Notes under the pieces: model-generated
What the model was told of the DNA's origin: nothing
The model's input: only the letters and a program-made list of their open reading frames with translations
The model's database searches: none
Program-made: the position numbers and the translations under genes
Shown: positions 1-8,275 of the stretch, one piece after another
Position numbering within the stretch: position 1 is the stretch's first letter
Layout of the letters: every line of letters starts with the position of its first letter
Assembly: GCF_001424305.1 (NCBI RefSeq)
Contig: NZ_LMPD01000001.1
Location: 124,001-188,000, forward strand
Origin: Pedobacter sp. Leaf176
Lineage (GTDB): Bacteria; Bacteroidota; Bacteroidia; Sphingobacteriales; Sphingobacteriaceae
Direction of reading: 5' to 3'
DNA length: 64,000 nt

Positions 1-1107
1 ACCTGTTGATGCATTGGCATAAACCGCAGCTGCATCTACTTCATTTAAAAACCTCGTGATGTGGTCAGCATCTTCCGAAATGATGGCCTCACTATGTTTG
101 GAGCTATAATCTGCGATGTGATTCAAGGCTGCATCAAAATCATCAACAATTTTGACAGCCAGTTTTAAGGATAAAAACTCCGTTCCAAAATGTGCTCCCG
201 TTGCATGGCTTAAAAGTTCAGCAGGGTAAGAATTTTTTAAAACTTCAAAACTTCTCTCGTCTGCAAAAAGTGCCACTTCTCCTTTAGCCAAAGGCGACAG
301 GAGTTTGTCCAAATCTGTTAACCTGCTATTATGAATTAAAACACAATCAAGCGAATTACAAACACTCACTCTTCTTGTTTTCGCATTAAATATTATGGCT
401 TTACCTTTTTCCAAATCACCGGACTCATCGAAATAAGTGTGTACAATTCCTGCTCCGGTTTCGATTACCGGAATTTTACTGTTTTCACGAACATAATTAA
501 TCAGCGACTGACTTCCGCGAGGAATCAATACATCAACGAAACCTCTTGCATGAAGTAAAGCTTCTGTAGCAGCTCTTTCAGCAGGCAGTAAAATTAAAAC
601 ATCAGGGTTAATTTTATGCTTTGCAATAATACTATGAATTAATTTTACAATGGCCAAGTTTGAAAATTCTGCGTCACTTCCACCTTTTAAAACGGCTACA
701 TTTCCCGTTTTAAAGCAAAGCGAAAATACATCGGCAGTGACATTCGGGCGAGCCTCATAAATAACACCAACCACACCCAGCGGAACGCGAATCTTTTGAA
801 TTTGAAGTTTATTTTCTAAGGTTTTATCGGAAAGGATTTCACCCAGCGGACTTTTTAAATCAACTACATTCTTAAGATCATTAGCAATATCAGCAATGCG
901 TTGTTCTGTTAGTTTAAGTCTATCATATTTCGGATCTTCAATGGGCATTCTAGCCAAATCTTTTTCGTTTTCAGCTAAAATTTCTGGCGTATGCAAAACT
1001 AAAGCCTCAGCTAAATCAGCTAAAACTTTATTGGTGGTTTCTTTGCTCAAGCTAATCATGGTACGGGTAGCTTGCTTGGCCTTTTCGAAGTAACGTTTGT
1101 AGTTCAT
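1..1107 (-). CDS. proA: Gamma-glutamyl phosphate reductase, C-terminus cut by window edge
   Basis: Second enzyme of proline synthesis: NADPH-dependent reduction of gamma-glutamyl phosphate to glutamate-5-semialdehyde. 369 codons are visible from the ATG at 1107; the family is about 415 residues, so roughly 45 C-terminal residues lie beyond base 1. Recognisable stretches are the EARPNVTAD block near residue 121, the IPRGSQSLI block near 198 and the catalytic-cysteine region (RRVSVCNSLDC) near 250. It lies 192 nt downstream of proB on the same strand, the usual proBA arrangement, although the gap is long enough to hold a repeat. Identification is secure; only completeness is unknown. Confidence 0.95.
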   Translation of the reverse strand, partial: MNYKRYFEKAKQATRTMISLSKETTNKVLADLAEALVLHTPEILAENEKDLARMPIEDPKYDRLKLTEQRIADIANDLKNVVDLKSPLGEILSDKTLENKLQIQKIRVPLGVVGVIYEARPNVTADVFSLCFKTGNVAVLKGGSDAEFSNLAIVKLIHSIIAKHKINPDVLILLPAERAATEALLHARGFVDVLIPRGSQSLINYVRENSKIPVIETGAGIVHTYFDESGDLEKGKAIIFNAKTRRVSVCNSLDCVLIHNSRLTDLDKLLSPLAKGEVALFADERSFEVLKNSYPAELLSHATGAHFGTEFLSLKLAVKIVDDFDAALNHIADYSSKHSEAIISEDADHITRFLNEVDAAAVYANASTG

Positions 1108-1168
1108 TTTTTAGTATCAATTAGCGAGAATCAAGTATCAAGATTTGCTGATGTTGTTCAATTATTAA

Positions 1169-1232
1169 CACAGAGGCCGCTGAGTTTACACAAGGACACC
1201 AAGGCCTAAATATAGCTCAGTGTTTCTCTGTG
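1169..1232. repeat. CACAGAG-type intergenic inverted repeat
   Basis: Between proB and proA a CACAGAG arm at 1169 is matched by CTCTGTG ending at 1232, with internal degenerate repeats of the same words. A related palindrome (GCCACAGA/TCTGTGGC) lies at 41921-41977, so this looks like a dispersed intergenic element rather than a gene-specific signal. It may fold in the proBA transcript. Confidence 0.45.
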
Positions 1233-1299
1233 CTTTTTCTTTGTGTGCTTTGTAGTTAAATTGTTTACAAGCTTTGGTCTTTCTGCTTTAATCTTTAGC

Positions 1300-2379
1300 T
1301 TAGATGGCTGAATAAAAATAATCATAATGTACCAGCGCCTTTTGTTTTTTCTGCCCGATTCTTTCTTTTGCTTTATCCGAACCGTATTCCGCAATGCCTA
1401 AACCAATTAACCGGTTTTGTTCGTCGATGATTTTAATGATATCACCCTTCAAAAAATCAGACTGTATTTCTGTAATACCAATAGGTAATAAACTTGTCGC
1501 TTTTCCAGAAGTTAATACACTTTTTGCGCCGTCGTTCAGTTTCACTACGCCTGTTGCCGATGTTTCTGAATGGGCAATCCATCTTTTTTTACCAGACTTA
1601 ATTTTTTCTGGAACGAAACGGGTATGTACAATTTCATTATTTGTTAATGATGTTAAAACATTATCTTTTGTTCCATTCGCAATATGAACGGTTATACCAA
1701 GTTTAGCTACCTTTCGGGCCATAGTCGATTTTGTTAACATTCCGCCACGTCCGAATTGCGATTTACCCGTCTGGATAAATGAGGCCAGATTTGAAACCGG
1801 GCCCGAGATTTCTTCTATTACTTGCGAGCCAGTCGTGTTCGGGTCTCCATTGTAAATTCCGTTCACATTAGAAAGAATAATCAACGCATCAGCATTTAAC
1901 ATTGAGGCGATTAACCCTGCCAGTTCATCATTATCGGTAAACATCAATTCGGTTACAGAAACTACATCATTTTCATTTACTACAGGGATCACCTCATTCT
2001 GTAGCAAAATCTGAATACAGTTTTTCATGTTTAGGTAATGCGCCCTGTCACGGAAATCTTCTTTTGTTACAAGAACCTGTGCACATTTAATTTTGTGCGG
2101 CTCGAAGAAATTAGCATAGGTATTTATCAGTTTTACCTGACCAATTGCTGCTAATAATTGTCGTGTGGTTACGGCGTCTTGCTTTTCGGAAACTTTAATT
2201 AGGCTTCTGCCCGAAGCCACAGCGCCCGAAGAAACCAAAATTACTTCGACGCCTTGTTTTTTTATTTCGGACAGTTGGTCTGCCAAATGCCGAATCCGCG
2301 ATTCATCAGGTAAGCCGTTAGCCTGTGTAATTACATTCGACCCAACCTTGACAACGATTTTTTTGTATGCTAATTTCAT
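1300..2379 (-). CDS. proB: Glutamate 5-kinase with PUA domain
   Basis: First enzyme of proline synthesis, phosphorylating glutamate with ATP; normally the proline-feedback point. 359 residues from the ATG at 2379; an in-frame TTG four codons earlier is possible, but the ATG gives the family N-terminus. The amino acid kinase domain spans about residues 5-250 (KVGSNVI near 11-17, VSSGAVASGR at 49-58, NENDVVS and FTDNDELAG blocks). A C-terminal PUA domain covers about 265-345, as in the long form of the enzyme. It is upstream of proA on the same strand, so proBA is probably one transcript. Confidence 0.96.
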   Translation of the reverse strand: MKLAYKKIVVKVGSNVITQANGLPDESRIRHLADQLSEIKKQGVEVILVSSGAVASGRSLIKVSEKQDAVTTRQLLAAIGQVKLINTYANFFEPHKIKCAQVLVTKEDFRDRAHYLNMKNCIQILLQNEVIPVVNENDVVSVTELMFTDNDELAGLIASMLNADALIILSNVNGIYNGDPNTTGSQVIEEISGPVSNLASFIQTGKSQFGRGGMLTKSTMARKVAKLGITVHIANGTKDNVLTSLTNNEIVHTRFVPEKIKSGKKRWIAHSETSATGVVKLNDGAKSVLTSGKATSLLPIGITEIQSDFLKGDIIKIIDEQNRLIGLGIAEYGSDKAKERIGQKKQKALVHYDYFYSAI

Positions 2380-2585
2380 TGGCCTTTCCAACCCCTCCTT
2401 TGAAGAGAGGCATTTAATAAATTTAATATTGGCAATTTAACATCTATTTTTTTCAATTGGAGTGAATATCAACAGGATGGCGAATTTTTGCGAAAATAAT
2501 AATTTGGCTGATTAAACCTTTAACGTGTTGAAATCAAAAATCTAACATAAATTCGTTAAATTGCATCAACCTGAACCAAACCATC

Positions 2586-4739
2586 ATGATGAAACGTATT
2601 TTACCCTCGCTGATTTTGCTTGGCGCAATTACAGCTTGCAACAACCCAAAAAAACAAGAAATGAATTCTATAAAATGGCCTGATGCTAATCCGCCTATAG
2701 CCGAAATTAAACCTCATAAAAGAATTATTCACGGCGATACTGTGGTGGATAATTATTATTGGATGATTGATTATTTTAAGAAAGGACCTGATAGCACGAA
2801 AGTTGTCGATTATTTGAAAGCTGAAAATAAATATCTGGATACAATGATGAAAGGGACGGAAACGTTTCAGGCAGATTTGTTTAAAGAGATGAAAGGCCGT
2901 ATTAAAGAAAAAGATGAATCGGTACCGGTATTCAAAAATGGTTATTATTACTATAACCGAACTGAAGATGGCCAGCAATACTTTAAATATTGCCGCAAAA
3001 AAGGAAGTTTAAATGCTGCTGAAGAAATTTTATTGGATGTTGATGCCCTGGCAAAAGGAAATTCCTACTACAGTGCATCGGGTTTTAGCATCAGTCCTGA
3101 CAATAAATTGCTGGCTTTTGGAGTTGATAAAATTTCCCGCAGGCAGTACACCATTCAGGTTAAAAATTTAGAAACTGGCGAAATTTATAAGGACGCCATC
3201 CCTAATACACAAGGTGCAGTTGCTTGGGCAAATGACAACAAAACGTTCTTTTACACTTCGAAAAATCCCGTTACTTTATTAAGCGAGAAGATTAAGAAAC
3301 ATGTACTCGGAACGGATGCAAAAACCGATGTTGTGGTTTACGATGAGAAAGACAACACGAATTATATAGGCGTTTCTAAATCGAAAAATGACAAATACAT
3401 TTTCATTGGCTCGCAGGGAACTTTAACTTCTGAATATAGAATGATTGATGCCAACCATCCAGAGGCACCTTTTAAAGTTTTTTCTCCGAGGTTTAAGGAT
3501 GTATTATATGATGTGCTTCCTGTTGATGATAAATTTTATATCGTTACCAATTGGAATGCTAAGAATTTCCGTTTGATGGAATGTCCGCTGGATAAAACAG
3601 CAAAGGAAAACTGGAAAGAAGTGATACCGAATCGTAAAGATGTTTTATTGGAATATGGAGATGAGTTTAAAGATTACCTGGTATTATCGGAGCGAAAAAA
3701 CGGCTTAACCGAACTACGTGTTTTAAAGAAAGACGGCGGCGATTATTACATCAAATTTGAGGAACCTGTGTACGCCGCAGGCATTGGCTCAAACCCTGAA
3801 TACAATGGCAAAATGCTTCGTTATTCTTACACCTCGTTAACTACGCCAAACTCTACCTACGATTATGATTTAGAGAAAAAAGACAAAAAATTAATGAAGC
3901 AACAGGAAGTTGTCGGCGGTTATAACGCTGAGGACTATGTAACGGAGCGTGTATTCGCAACAGCGAACGACGGAACGAAAATTCCTGTAGCTTTGGTTTA
4001 TAAAAAGGGCTTCAAGAAGAATGGACAAGCGCCATTGTTGCTCTATGCATATGGTTCTTATGGCTCGAGCACAGATGCAACTTTTTCATCGCCGAGATTG
4101 AGTTTACTTAATCGCGGTTTTGTTTTTGCCATCGCCAATATTCGCGGCGGACAGGAAATGGGTCGCCAATGGTATGAGGATGGAAAGCTGATGAAGAAGA
4201 AAAATACATTTACCGATTTTATTGCCGCGGGTGAATACCTGGTGGAGCAGAAATATACTTCTAAAGGGCATTTATATGCCCAGGGCGGCAGTGCAGGCGG
4301 TTTATTGATGGGCGCGGTAGTGAATTTGGCGCCTGATTTATGGAACGGCGTAATTGCTGATGTTCCTTTTGTTGACGTGGTAAACACGATGCTCGATGAA
4401 ACTATTCCCTTAACCACCAATGAGTTTGATGAATGGGGAAATCCGAAGAAAAAAGATGCCTACGATTATATGAAAAGTTACTCTCCTTATGAAAATGTAG
4501 AGAAAAAAGCTTATCCGAATATGCTGGTTACAACAGGTCTGCATGATAGTCAGGTACAGTATTTCGAGCCTGCTAAGTGGGTGGCAAAGCTGCGCGCTAT
4601 GAAGACTGATAAAAACGTTCTGCTCCTTAAAACGAATATGGAATTCGGTCATGGCGGTGCTTCAGGTCGTTTCGATTATTTAAAAGATGTATCGTTAAGA
4701 TGGGCGTTTCTATTTGCGCTGGAGGGGATAGAGAAATAA
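2586..4739 (+). CDS. S9A-family serine oligopeptidase (oligopeptidase B-like) lipoprotein
   Basis: Serine peptidase of the prolyl oligopeptidase family, closest in pattern to oligopeptidase B (cleavage after basic residues in short peptides). 717 residues. The N-terminus is a lipoprotein signal with lipobox ITAC, Cys18, so it is probably anchored in the outer or inner membrane. A beta-propeller domain covers about 40-430 and an alpha/beta hydrolase domain follows. Catalytic triad by position: Ser569 in GGSAGG, Asp654 in LHDSQV, His689 in FGHGG. The RGGQEMGRQWYEDGK block is typical of the family. Two ATGs are adjacent (2586, 2589). Apparently monocistronic; an inverted repeat follows at 4748. 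Confidence 0.92.
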   Translation: MMKRILPSLILLGAITACNNPKKQEMNSIKWPDANPPIAEIKPHKRIIHGDTVVDNYYWMIDYFKKGPDSTKVVDYLKAENKYLDTMMKGTETFQADLFKEMKGRIKEKDESVPVFKNGYYYYNRTEDGQQYFKYCRKKGSLNAAEEILLDVDALAKGNSYYSASGFSISPDNKLLAFGVDKISRRQYTIQVKNLETGEIYKDAIPNTQGAVAWANDNKTFFYTSKNPVTLLSEKIKKHVLGTDAKTDVVVYDEKDNTNYIGVSKSKNDKYIFIGSQGTLTSEYRMIDANHPEAPFKVFSPRFKDVLYDVLPVDDKFYIVTNWNAKNFRLMECPLDKTAKENWKEVIPNRKDVLLEYGDEFKDYLVLSERKNGLTELRVLKKDGGDYYIKFEEPVYAAGIGSNPEYNGKMLRYSYTSLTTPNSTYDYDLEKKDKKLMKQQEVVGGYNAEDYVTERVFATANDGTKIPVALVYKKGFKKNGQAPLLLYAYGSYGSSTDATFSSPRLSLLNRGFVFAIANIRGGQEMGRQWYEDGKLMKKKNTFTDFIAAGEYLVEQKYTSKGHLYAQGGSAGGLLMGAVVNLAPDLWNGVIADVPFVDVVNTMLDETIPLTTNEFDEWGNPKKKDAYDYMKSYSPYENVEKKAYPNMLVTTGLHDSQVQYFEPAKWVAKLRAMKTDKNVLLLKTNMEFGHGGASGRFDYLKDVSLRWAFLFALEGIEK

Positions 4740-4747
4740 AAGCTATT

Positions 4748-4800
4748 GTCATTCTGAGCTTGTCGAAGAACAATTACGGTTTCGACAGGCTCAACATGAC
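4748..4800. repeat. REP-like palindrome, GTCATTCTGAGC family
   Basis: Imperfect inverted repeat: left arm starts GTCATTCTGAGCTTGTCGAA, right arm TTCGACAGGCTCAACATGAC, about 10 nt loop. It sits in the gap between two same-strand genes. Such palindromes are frequent between genes in Bacteroidota; it could act as a transcript-end or mRNA-stabilising hairpin for the peptidase gene. Confidence 0.7.
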
Positions 4801-4834
4801 ACCCCTTTAAGTTTAAATCGCCTATATTTATCCA

Positions 4835-5287
4835 ATGAACAGTAAATTAAAAACGCTTCAAATCATTCACCTGGCATTATGCGCGGGTGTTTTTCTTTTC
4901 GCATTGGTGACCATTTTCCTCAATCGTGAGATCACCTTTTTCGATGCAAATCCGAAAACCACTGCGCCATTTAACCCCATATTTCCGATCGTTGGGTTGA
5001 TAACCATTTCCGCAAGCATTTTCTTTTTCAAAAATGTGATTGAGAAAATCGATAAATCTGCAGATTTAGATTCTAAAATAAATCAATATCAAAGTGCATT
5101 TATTATCAGTTCGGCACTTTTGGAAGGTGGTGCACTTTTTAATACCGTTGGATTTTTCATCACCCAAAATGCCTTTTTCTTGATTTTTGCCATGGCTAAT
5201 TTTATTTTTCTGATTCTTAAACGGCCAACAAAAGATAAATTGATTTTTGCTTTACAATTGCAATACCCGGATACGGAAGCTTTGTAA
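4835..5287 (+). CDS. Hypothetical membrane protein, four predicted helices
   Basis: 150 residues, not assigned to a named family. Hydrophobic segments lie near residues 8-28, 48-66, 86-108 and 111-128, separated by short polar stretches (one with DKSADLDSKINQYQ), so a small four-helix inner-membrane protein is likely. The start ATG at 4835 follows TATATTTA, a near match to the -7 box. It ends 26 nt before the M16 peptidase gene on the same strand, but that gene appears to have its own promoter. Coding is supported by length, clean membrane topology and lack of a better frame; function unknown. Confidence 0.75.
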   Translation: MNSKLKTLQIIHLALCAGVFLFALVTIFLNREITFFDANPKTTAPFNPIFPIVGLITISASIFFFKNVIEKIDKSADLDSKINQYQSAFIISSALLEGGALFNTVGFFITQNAFFLIFAMANFIFLILKRPTKDKLIFALQLQYPDTEAL

Positions 5288-5298
5288 GCAAATAGCCT

Positions 5299-5306
5299 TA
5301 TCTTTG
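5299..5306 (+). promoter_or_regulatory. -7 promoter box (TATCTTTG) of the M16 peptidase gene
   Basis: Exact match to the Bacteroidota -7 consensus TAnnTTTG. The start codon at 5314 is only 7 nt after the box, so the predicted transcript would be leaderless or nearly so. No clear -33 TTTG at ideal spacing. Confidence 0.55.
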
Positions 5307-5313
5307 TCCTCCA

Positions 5314-6546
5314 ATGGAATACAATGTTCATACTTTACCGAATGGTATACGCTTATTGCATGTGCCCTCGGCGTCTACCATATCTCACGCCTGCATTATC
5401 GTTAATACGGGCTCCCGCGACGAACCGGATGGCAAAGCTGGTTTAGCACATTTTATTGAACACCTGATTTTCAAACGTACCGAAAAACGCAGTACCAATC
5501 AGATTCTGAATCGCCTTGAAAGTGTTGGAGCAGATTTGAATGCCTACACGACCAAAGAATACACTTGCGTTCATGCTTCGTTCCTGAATCCTTATTTAGA
5601 TAGAACTTTAGATTTATTTAATGACATCATCTTTCATTCTACTTTCCCGGAAGAGGAAATGGATAAGGAAAAAAGCGTTATTCTTGATGAAATAGCTTCC
5701 TATCTGGACCAACCCGAAGAAGCCATTAATGATGATTTTGAGGATATGCTTTTTGCTGGAAATTCGCTTGGCAATAATATCCTTGGCACAGCTGCAAGTG
5801 TGAGTAATTTCACCCGTGAAGATGTAATCAATTTCCGTAAGGCAAATTATCGAACCGATGAAATTGTAATTGCTGTTTTAGGAAATTATGGCTTCAATAG
5901 CTTTGTTAAAAAAGGGACTAAATATTTTGCCGATGTTGAGGAAAATTCTCCCACTTTGAACAGAGAAAAGCCAGTCGTTTTAAATCCAACTTCAACCAAT
6001 ATTTATAAACCGATTATGCAATCGCATTGTATTTTGGGAACTCAAACTTATTCTACTCACGATAAAAACAAAGCAGGGTTAATGCTGCTGAATAACTATT
6101 TTGGGGGCAATGGAATGAGTTCGGTTTTAAATCTTCAAATCAGGGAAAAGTATGGTATCGCCTACACCATCGAATCGAATTTTTCACCTTTGAGTGATAC
6201 GGGAATTTTCTCCATATACTTTGGAACAGATAAGGATAAACACCAGAAAGCGCTCTCTTTAATTTTCAGGGAAATGAAAAAATTGCAAGATAATCCCCTG
6301 AATGAATTGCAATTGCAGAAGGCGAAAAACAAATTCATCGGGCAGATTGCTTTAAGTGAGGAGAACAGAATTGGGCTAATTATTTCGATGGCGAAAAGCC
6401 TTATCGACCATAATAAAATCGATTCCCTGGAGCAGGTCTTCGAGAAGATTAATAAGGTTACGACCAAAGAAATTGCCGGTATAGCTGATGAGGTTTTGGC
6501 TCCTGAAAAACTGAATATTTTTACTTTCAGCCCAATACTGGAATAA
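5314..6546 (+). CDS. M16 family zinc metallopeptidase
   Basis: 410-residue insulinase/pitrilysin-type peptidase of the short, mitochondrial-processing-peptidase-like class. The inverted zinc motif HxxEH is present as His46-Phe-Ile-Glu49-His50, with the distal glutamate expected in the DKEKSVILDEIASY region near residue 120. The N-terminal M16 domain (about 10-155) is followed by an M16_C domain (about 165-345). No signal peptide is visible, so it probably acts in the cytoplasm on peptides. A similar single-chain form usually works as a homodimer. Followed by a promoter and palindrome before def, so not necessarily co-transcribed with it. Confidence 0.93.
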   Translation: MEYNVHTLPNGIRLLHVPSASTISHACIIVNTGSRDEPDGKAGLAHFIEHLIFKRTEKRSTNQILNRLESVGADLNAYTTKEYTCVHASFLNPYLDRTLDLFNDIIFHSTFPEEEMDKEKSVILDEIASYLDQPEEAINDDFEDMLFAGNSLGNNILGTAASVSNFTREDVINFRKANYRTDEIVIAVLGNYGFNSFVKKGTKYFADVEENSPTLNREKPVVLNPTSTNIYKPIMQSHCILGTQTYSTHDKNKAGLMLLNNYFGGNGMSSVLNLQIREKYGIAYTIESNFSPLSDTGIFSIYFGTDKDKHQKALSLIFREMKKLQDNPLNELQLQKAKNKFIGQIALSEENRIGLIISMAKSLIDHNKIDSLEQVFEKINKVTTKEIAGIADEVLAPEKLNIFTFSPILE

Positions 6547-6550
6547 TTGT

Positions 6551-6558
6551 TATTTTTG
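6551..6558 (+). promoter_or_regulatory. -7 promoter box (TATTTTTG) upstream of def
   Basis: Exact TAnnTTTG match 4 nt after the M16 stop codon. A transcript from here would carry the 6600-6680 palindrome in a roughly 140-nt leader of def. The -33 element is not obvious. Confidence 0.4.
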
Positions 6559-6599
6559 TAAAAACTAAGTGCAGAGTTTGCCTTTAGTTATCTAATTTT

Positions 6600-6680
6600 C
6601 GTCATTGCGAGGTGTGAAGCAATCCTAAAAATATCACTAATGTCTGGCGCATTAAGATTGCTCCGTACCTCGCAATGACG
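6600..6680. repeat. REP-like palindrome, CGTCATTGCGAGG family, copy 1
   Basis: Left arm begins CGTCATTGCGAGG and ends GAAGCAATC; the right arm reads GATTGCTCCGTACC then TCGCAATGACG, with a variable centre of about 30 nt. A second, half-decayed copy is at 16141-16196. It lies between the M16 peptidase gene and def. Confidence 0.75.
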
Positions 6681-6701
6681 GCCGATTAAAATTATTACAC
6701 A

Positions 6702-7262
6702 ATGAAATTACCAATAGTAGCATACGGAGACCCTGTTTTAAAGAAAGTAGGAACCGATATCGATAAAGATTATCCTGAATTAAAAGAGCTGATTGCCAAT
6801 ATGTTTGATACGATGTATTATGCAAATGGTGTAGGCTTGGCGGCACCGCAAATTGGCTTACCAATTCGTTTATTCATCGTTGATACAGGAGAAGACGAAG
6901 ATGGAACGCCTGGCTACAAAAAGGTTTTTATTAATGCCAGAATATTGGAAGAAAGCGGTGAGCCATGGAATTTCAACGAAGGTTGTTTAAGCATCCCTGA
7001 TATCCGTGAAAATATTCTCCGTAAACCAAACATTAAGGTCAAATATTTTGATGAAAACTGGGTTGAGCATACGGATGACGTTGATGGAATGCCTGCCCGC
7101 GTTATTCAGCACGAGTATGACCATATCGAAGGAAAATTATTTACGGATAAGGTAAGCATTTTGCGTAAAACCATGCTTAAAAGCAAGCTGGATGCGATTT
7201 CAAAAGGAAACATTAAAACAGATTACAAAATGAAGTTCCCGAATAAAAGCAAAAGAAGATAG
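6702..7262 (+). CDS. def: Peptide deformylase
   Basis: Removes the formyl group from the N-terminal methionine of nascent proteins in the cytoplasm; metal enzyme. 186 residues. All three family motifs are intact: GVGLAAPQ at 43-50, EGCLSIP with metal-ligand Cys95, and HEYDH with His137, Glu138 and His141. The acidic insert DTGEDEDGTPGYKK after motif 1 resembles other Bacteroidota deformylases. It ends in a good intrinsic terminator and is convergent with the next gene. Confidence 0.97.
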   Translation: MKLPIVAYGDPVLKKVGTDIDKDYPELKELIANMFDTMYYANGVGLAAPQIGLPIRLFIVDTGEDEDGTPGYKKVFINARILEESGEPWNFNEGCLSIPDIRENILRKPNIKVKYFDENWVEHTDDVDGMPARVIQHEYDHIEGKLFTDKVSILRKTMLKSKLDAISKGNIKTDYKMKFPNKSKRR

Positions 7263-7276
7263 AATTTAGAAGGTAA

Positions 7277-7306
7277 GAGGGGAAAAAGAAACATTTTCCC
7301 TTTTTT
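7277..7306 (+). terminator. Intrinsic terminator of def
   Basis: AGGGGAAAA pairs with TTTTCCC(T) across a 7-nt loop and is followed by a run of six T. It lies 15 nt after the def stop codon, in the convergent gap with the gene at 7308-7949. Confidence 0.7.
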
Positions 7307-7307
7307 A

Positions 7308-7949
7308 TTATTCGTTTTCGCTCCTTTTTCTATCACCGTCAAAGATTTGCTGCATCAGCTTACCCCAGGCAAAAGGGTTTAACAAGGGATTTGTCTGAAC
7401 CATATTTTTATTAATCATCCTGTCGAAATTATACCGGTAATTCTGGCTACTGATTTCCCCACCATCACGAGGCAAAGTCTGAATTAAACCGTTTATAGAC
7501 GATTTTGAAAGGTTCTTTTTCGCAATTGCAAGGTCATCATCGGCTAGTTTCATGGATAAAAATTCACGGGTAAACTCTTCTGTGGTCGCCCATGGAAAAA
7601 TACGAACTGTTGGCAAATTAATTACCTCCGATTTCAACTTAACCATGATTGTATATTTACTGTCTGGTGTGGTTTCCGGAATTATAGTAGAGAATTTTTT
7701 GTAACCAATTGCGGTAAATAAAATTGTGTCCCCAGGGTTAACAATAAATGTAAAATAACCCCTGTAATCAGCAGCCACGCGCTTACTTTTCTGGGAAAGG
7801 TTGGTTATGGTAACGTAAGGAATAACATTCGTACTGTCGATATCTGTTATAATTCCCGAAAATTGAATGAGCTTATCTTGAGCCGGCTTTTGCTGAGCAA
7901 AGGCCGTTACAGAAAAAAACAGGCAAATAAGGGCAACACAATATCTCAT
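7308..7949 (-). CDS. Secreted protein with carboxypeptidase-regulatory-like (CarboxypepD_reg) domain
   Basis: 213 residues with a clear signal peptide (cleavage after AFAQ, near residue 19). Residues about 28-110 form the CarboxypepD_reg-like beta-sandwich seen at the N-terminus of TonB-dependent receptors and in stand-alone periplasmic proteins (FSGIITDIDSTNVIPYVTI, RGYFTFIVNPGDTILFTAIGYKK). The rest is polar with no catalytic motif. No TonB receptor is next to it, so it is a stand-alone version of unknown role, probably in the periplasm or outer membrane. Confidence 0.82.
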   Translation of the reverse strand: MRYCVALICLFFSVTAFAQQKPAQDKLIQFSGIITDIDSTNVIPYVTITNLSQKSKRVAADYRGYFTFIVNPGDTILFTAIGYKKFSTIIPETTPDSKYTIMVKLKSEVINLPTVRIFPWATTEEFTREFLSMKLADDDLAIAKKNLSKSSINGLIQTLPRDGGEISSQNYRYNFDRMINKNMVQTNPLLNPFAWGKLMQQIFDGDRKRSENE

Positions 7950-7954
7950 TAAAA

Positions 7955-7962
7955 CAAAAGTA
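7955..7962 (-). promoter_or_regulatory. -7 promoter box (TACTTTTG) of the 7308-7949 gene
   Basis: Exact TAnnTTTG on the minus strand, only 5 nt before the ATG at 7949. Predicts a transcript that begins at or next to the start codon. Confidence 0.55.
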
Positions 7963-7995
7963 ATTTTAATAATTAAAACCGCTTGTTAAATATTG

Positions 7996-8241
7996 TTAAT
8001 CTTGTTCGGCCATATTTACGGCAACAACCGATGTAATCTCTGGAACAGCTTTCATAATTGCTTGTTCAATGCCAGATTTCATCGTCATAAAGCTCATCGG
8101 GCAGGAACCACAATTGCCTAAAAGCTTTAGCTTCACAATCCCTTCTGATGTAATTTCTTCAACAGAAACATCACCCCCGTCGGCCATTAAATATGGTCTG
8201 ATGGTTTCTAATGCCTGTTCTACTTGTTCTGTTAAATTCAT
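7996..8241 (-). CDS. NifU-like (Nfu) iron-sulfur carrier protein
   Basis: 81 residues, the stand-alone C-terminal domain of NifU. The cluster-binding CxxC is Cys44 and Cys47 in GNCGSCPMS, preceded by the conserved YLMADGGDVS block. Such proteins hold a [4Fe-4S] cluster between two subunits and deliver it to apo-enzymes. It starts 34 nt after the Mrp ATPase gene on the same strand, so the two are almost certainly one operon devoted to iron-sulfur assembly. The partnership may matter because the neighbouring Mrp lacks its own Cys pair. Confidence 0.93.
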   Translation of the reverse strand: MNLTEQVEQALETIRPYLMADGGDVSVEEITSEGIVKLKLLGNCGSCPMSFMTMKSGIEQAIMKAVPEITSVVAVNMAEQD

Positions 8242-8275
8242 TATTTAATTATTAAAATATAAAAATAGTAATTTT

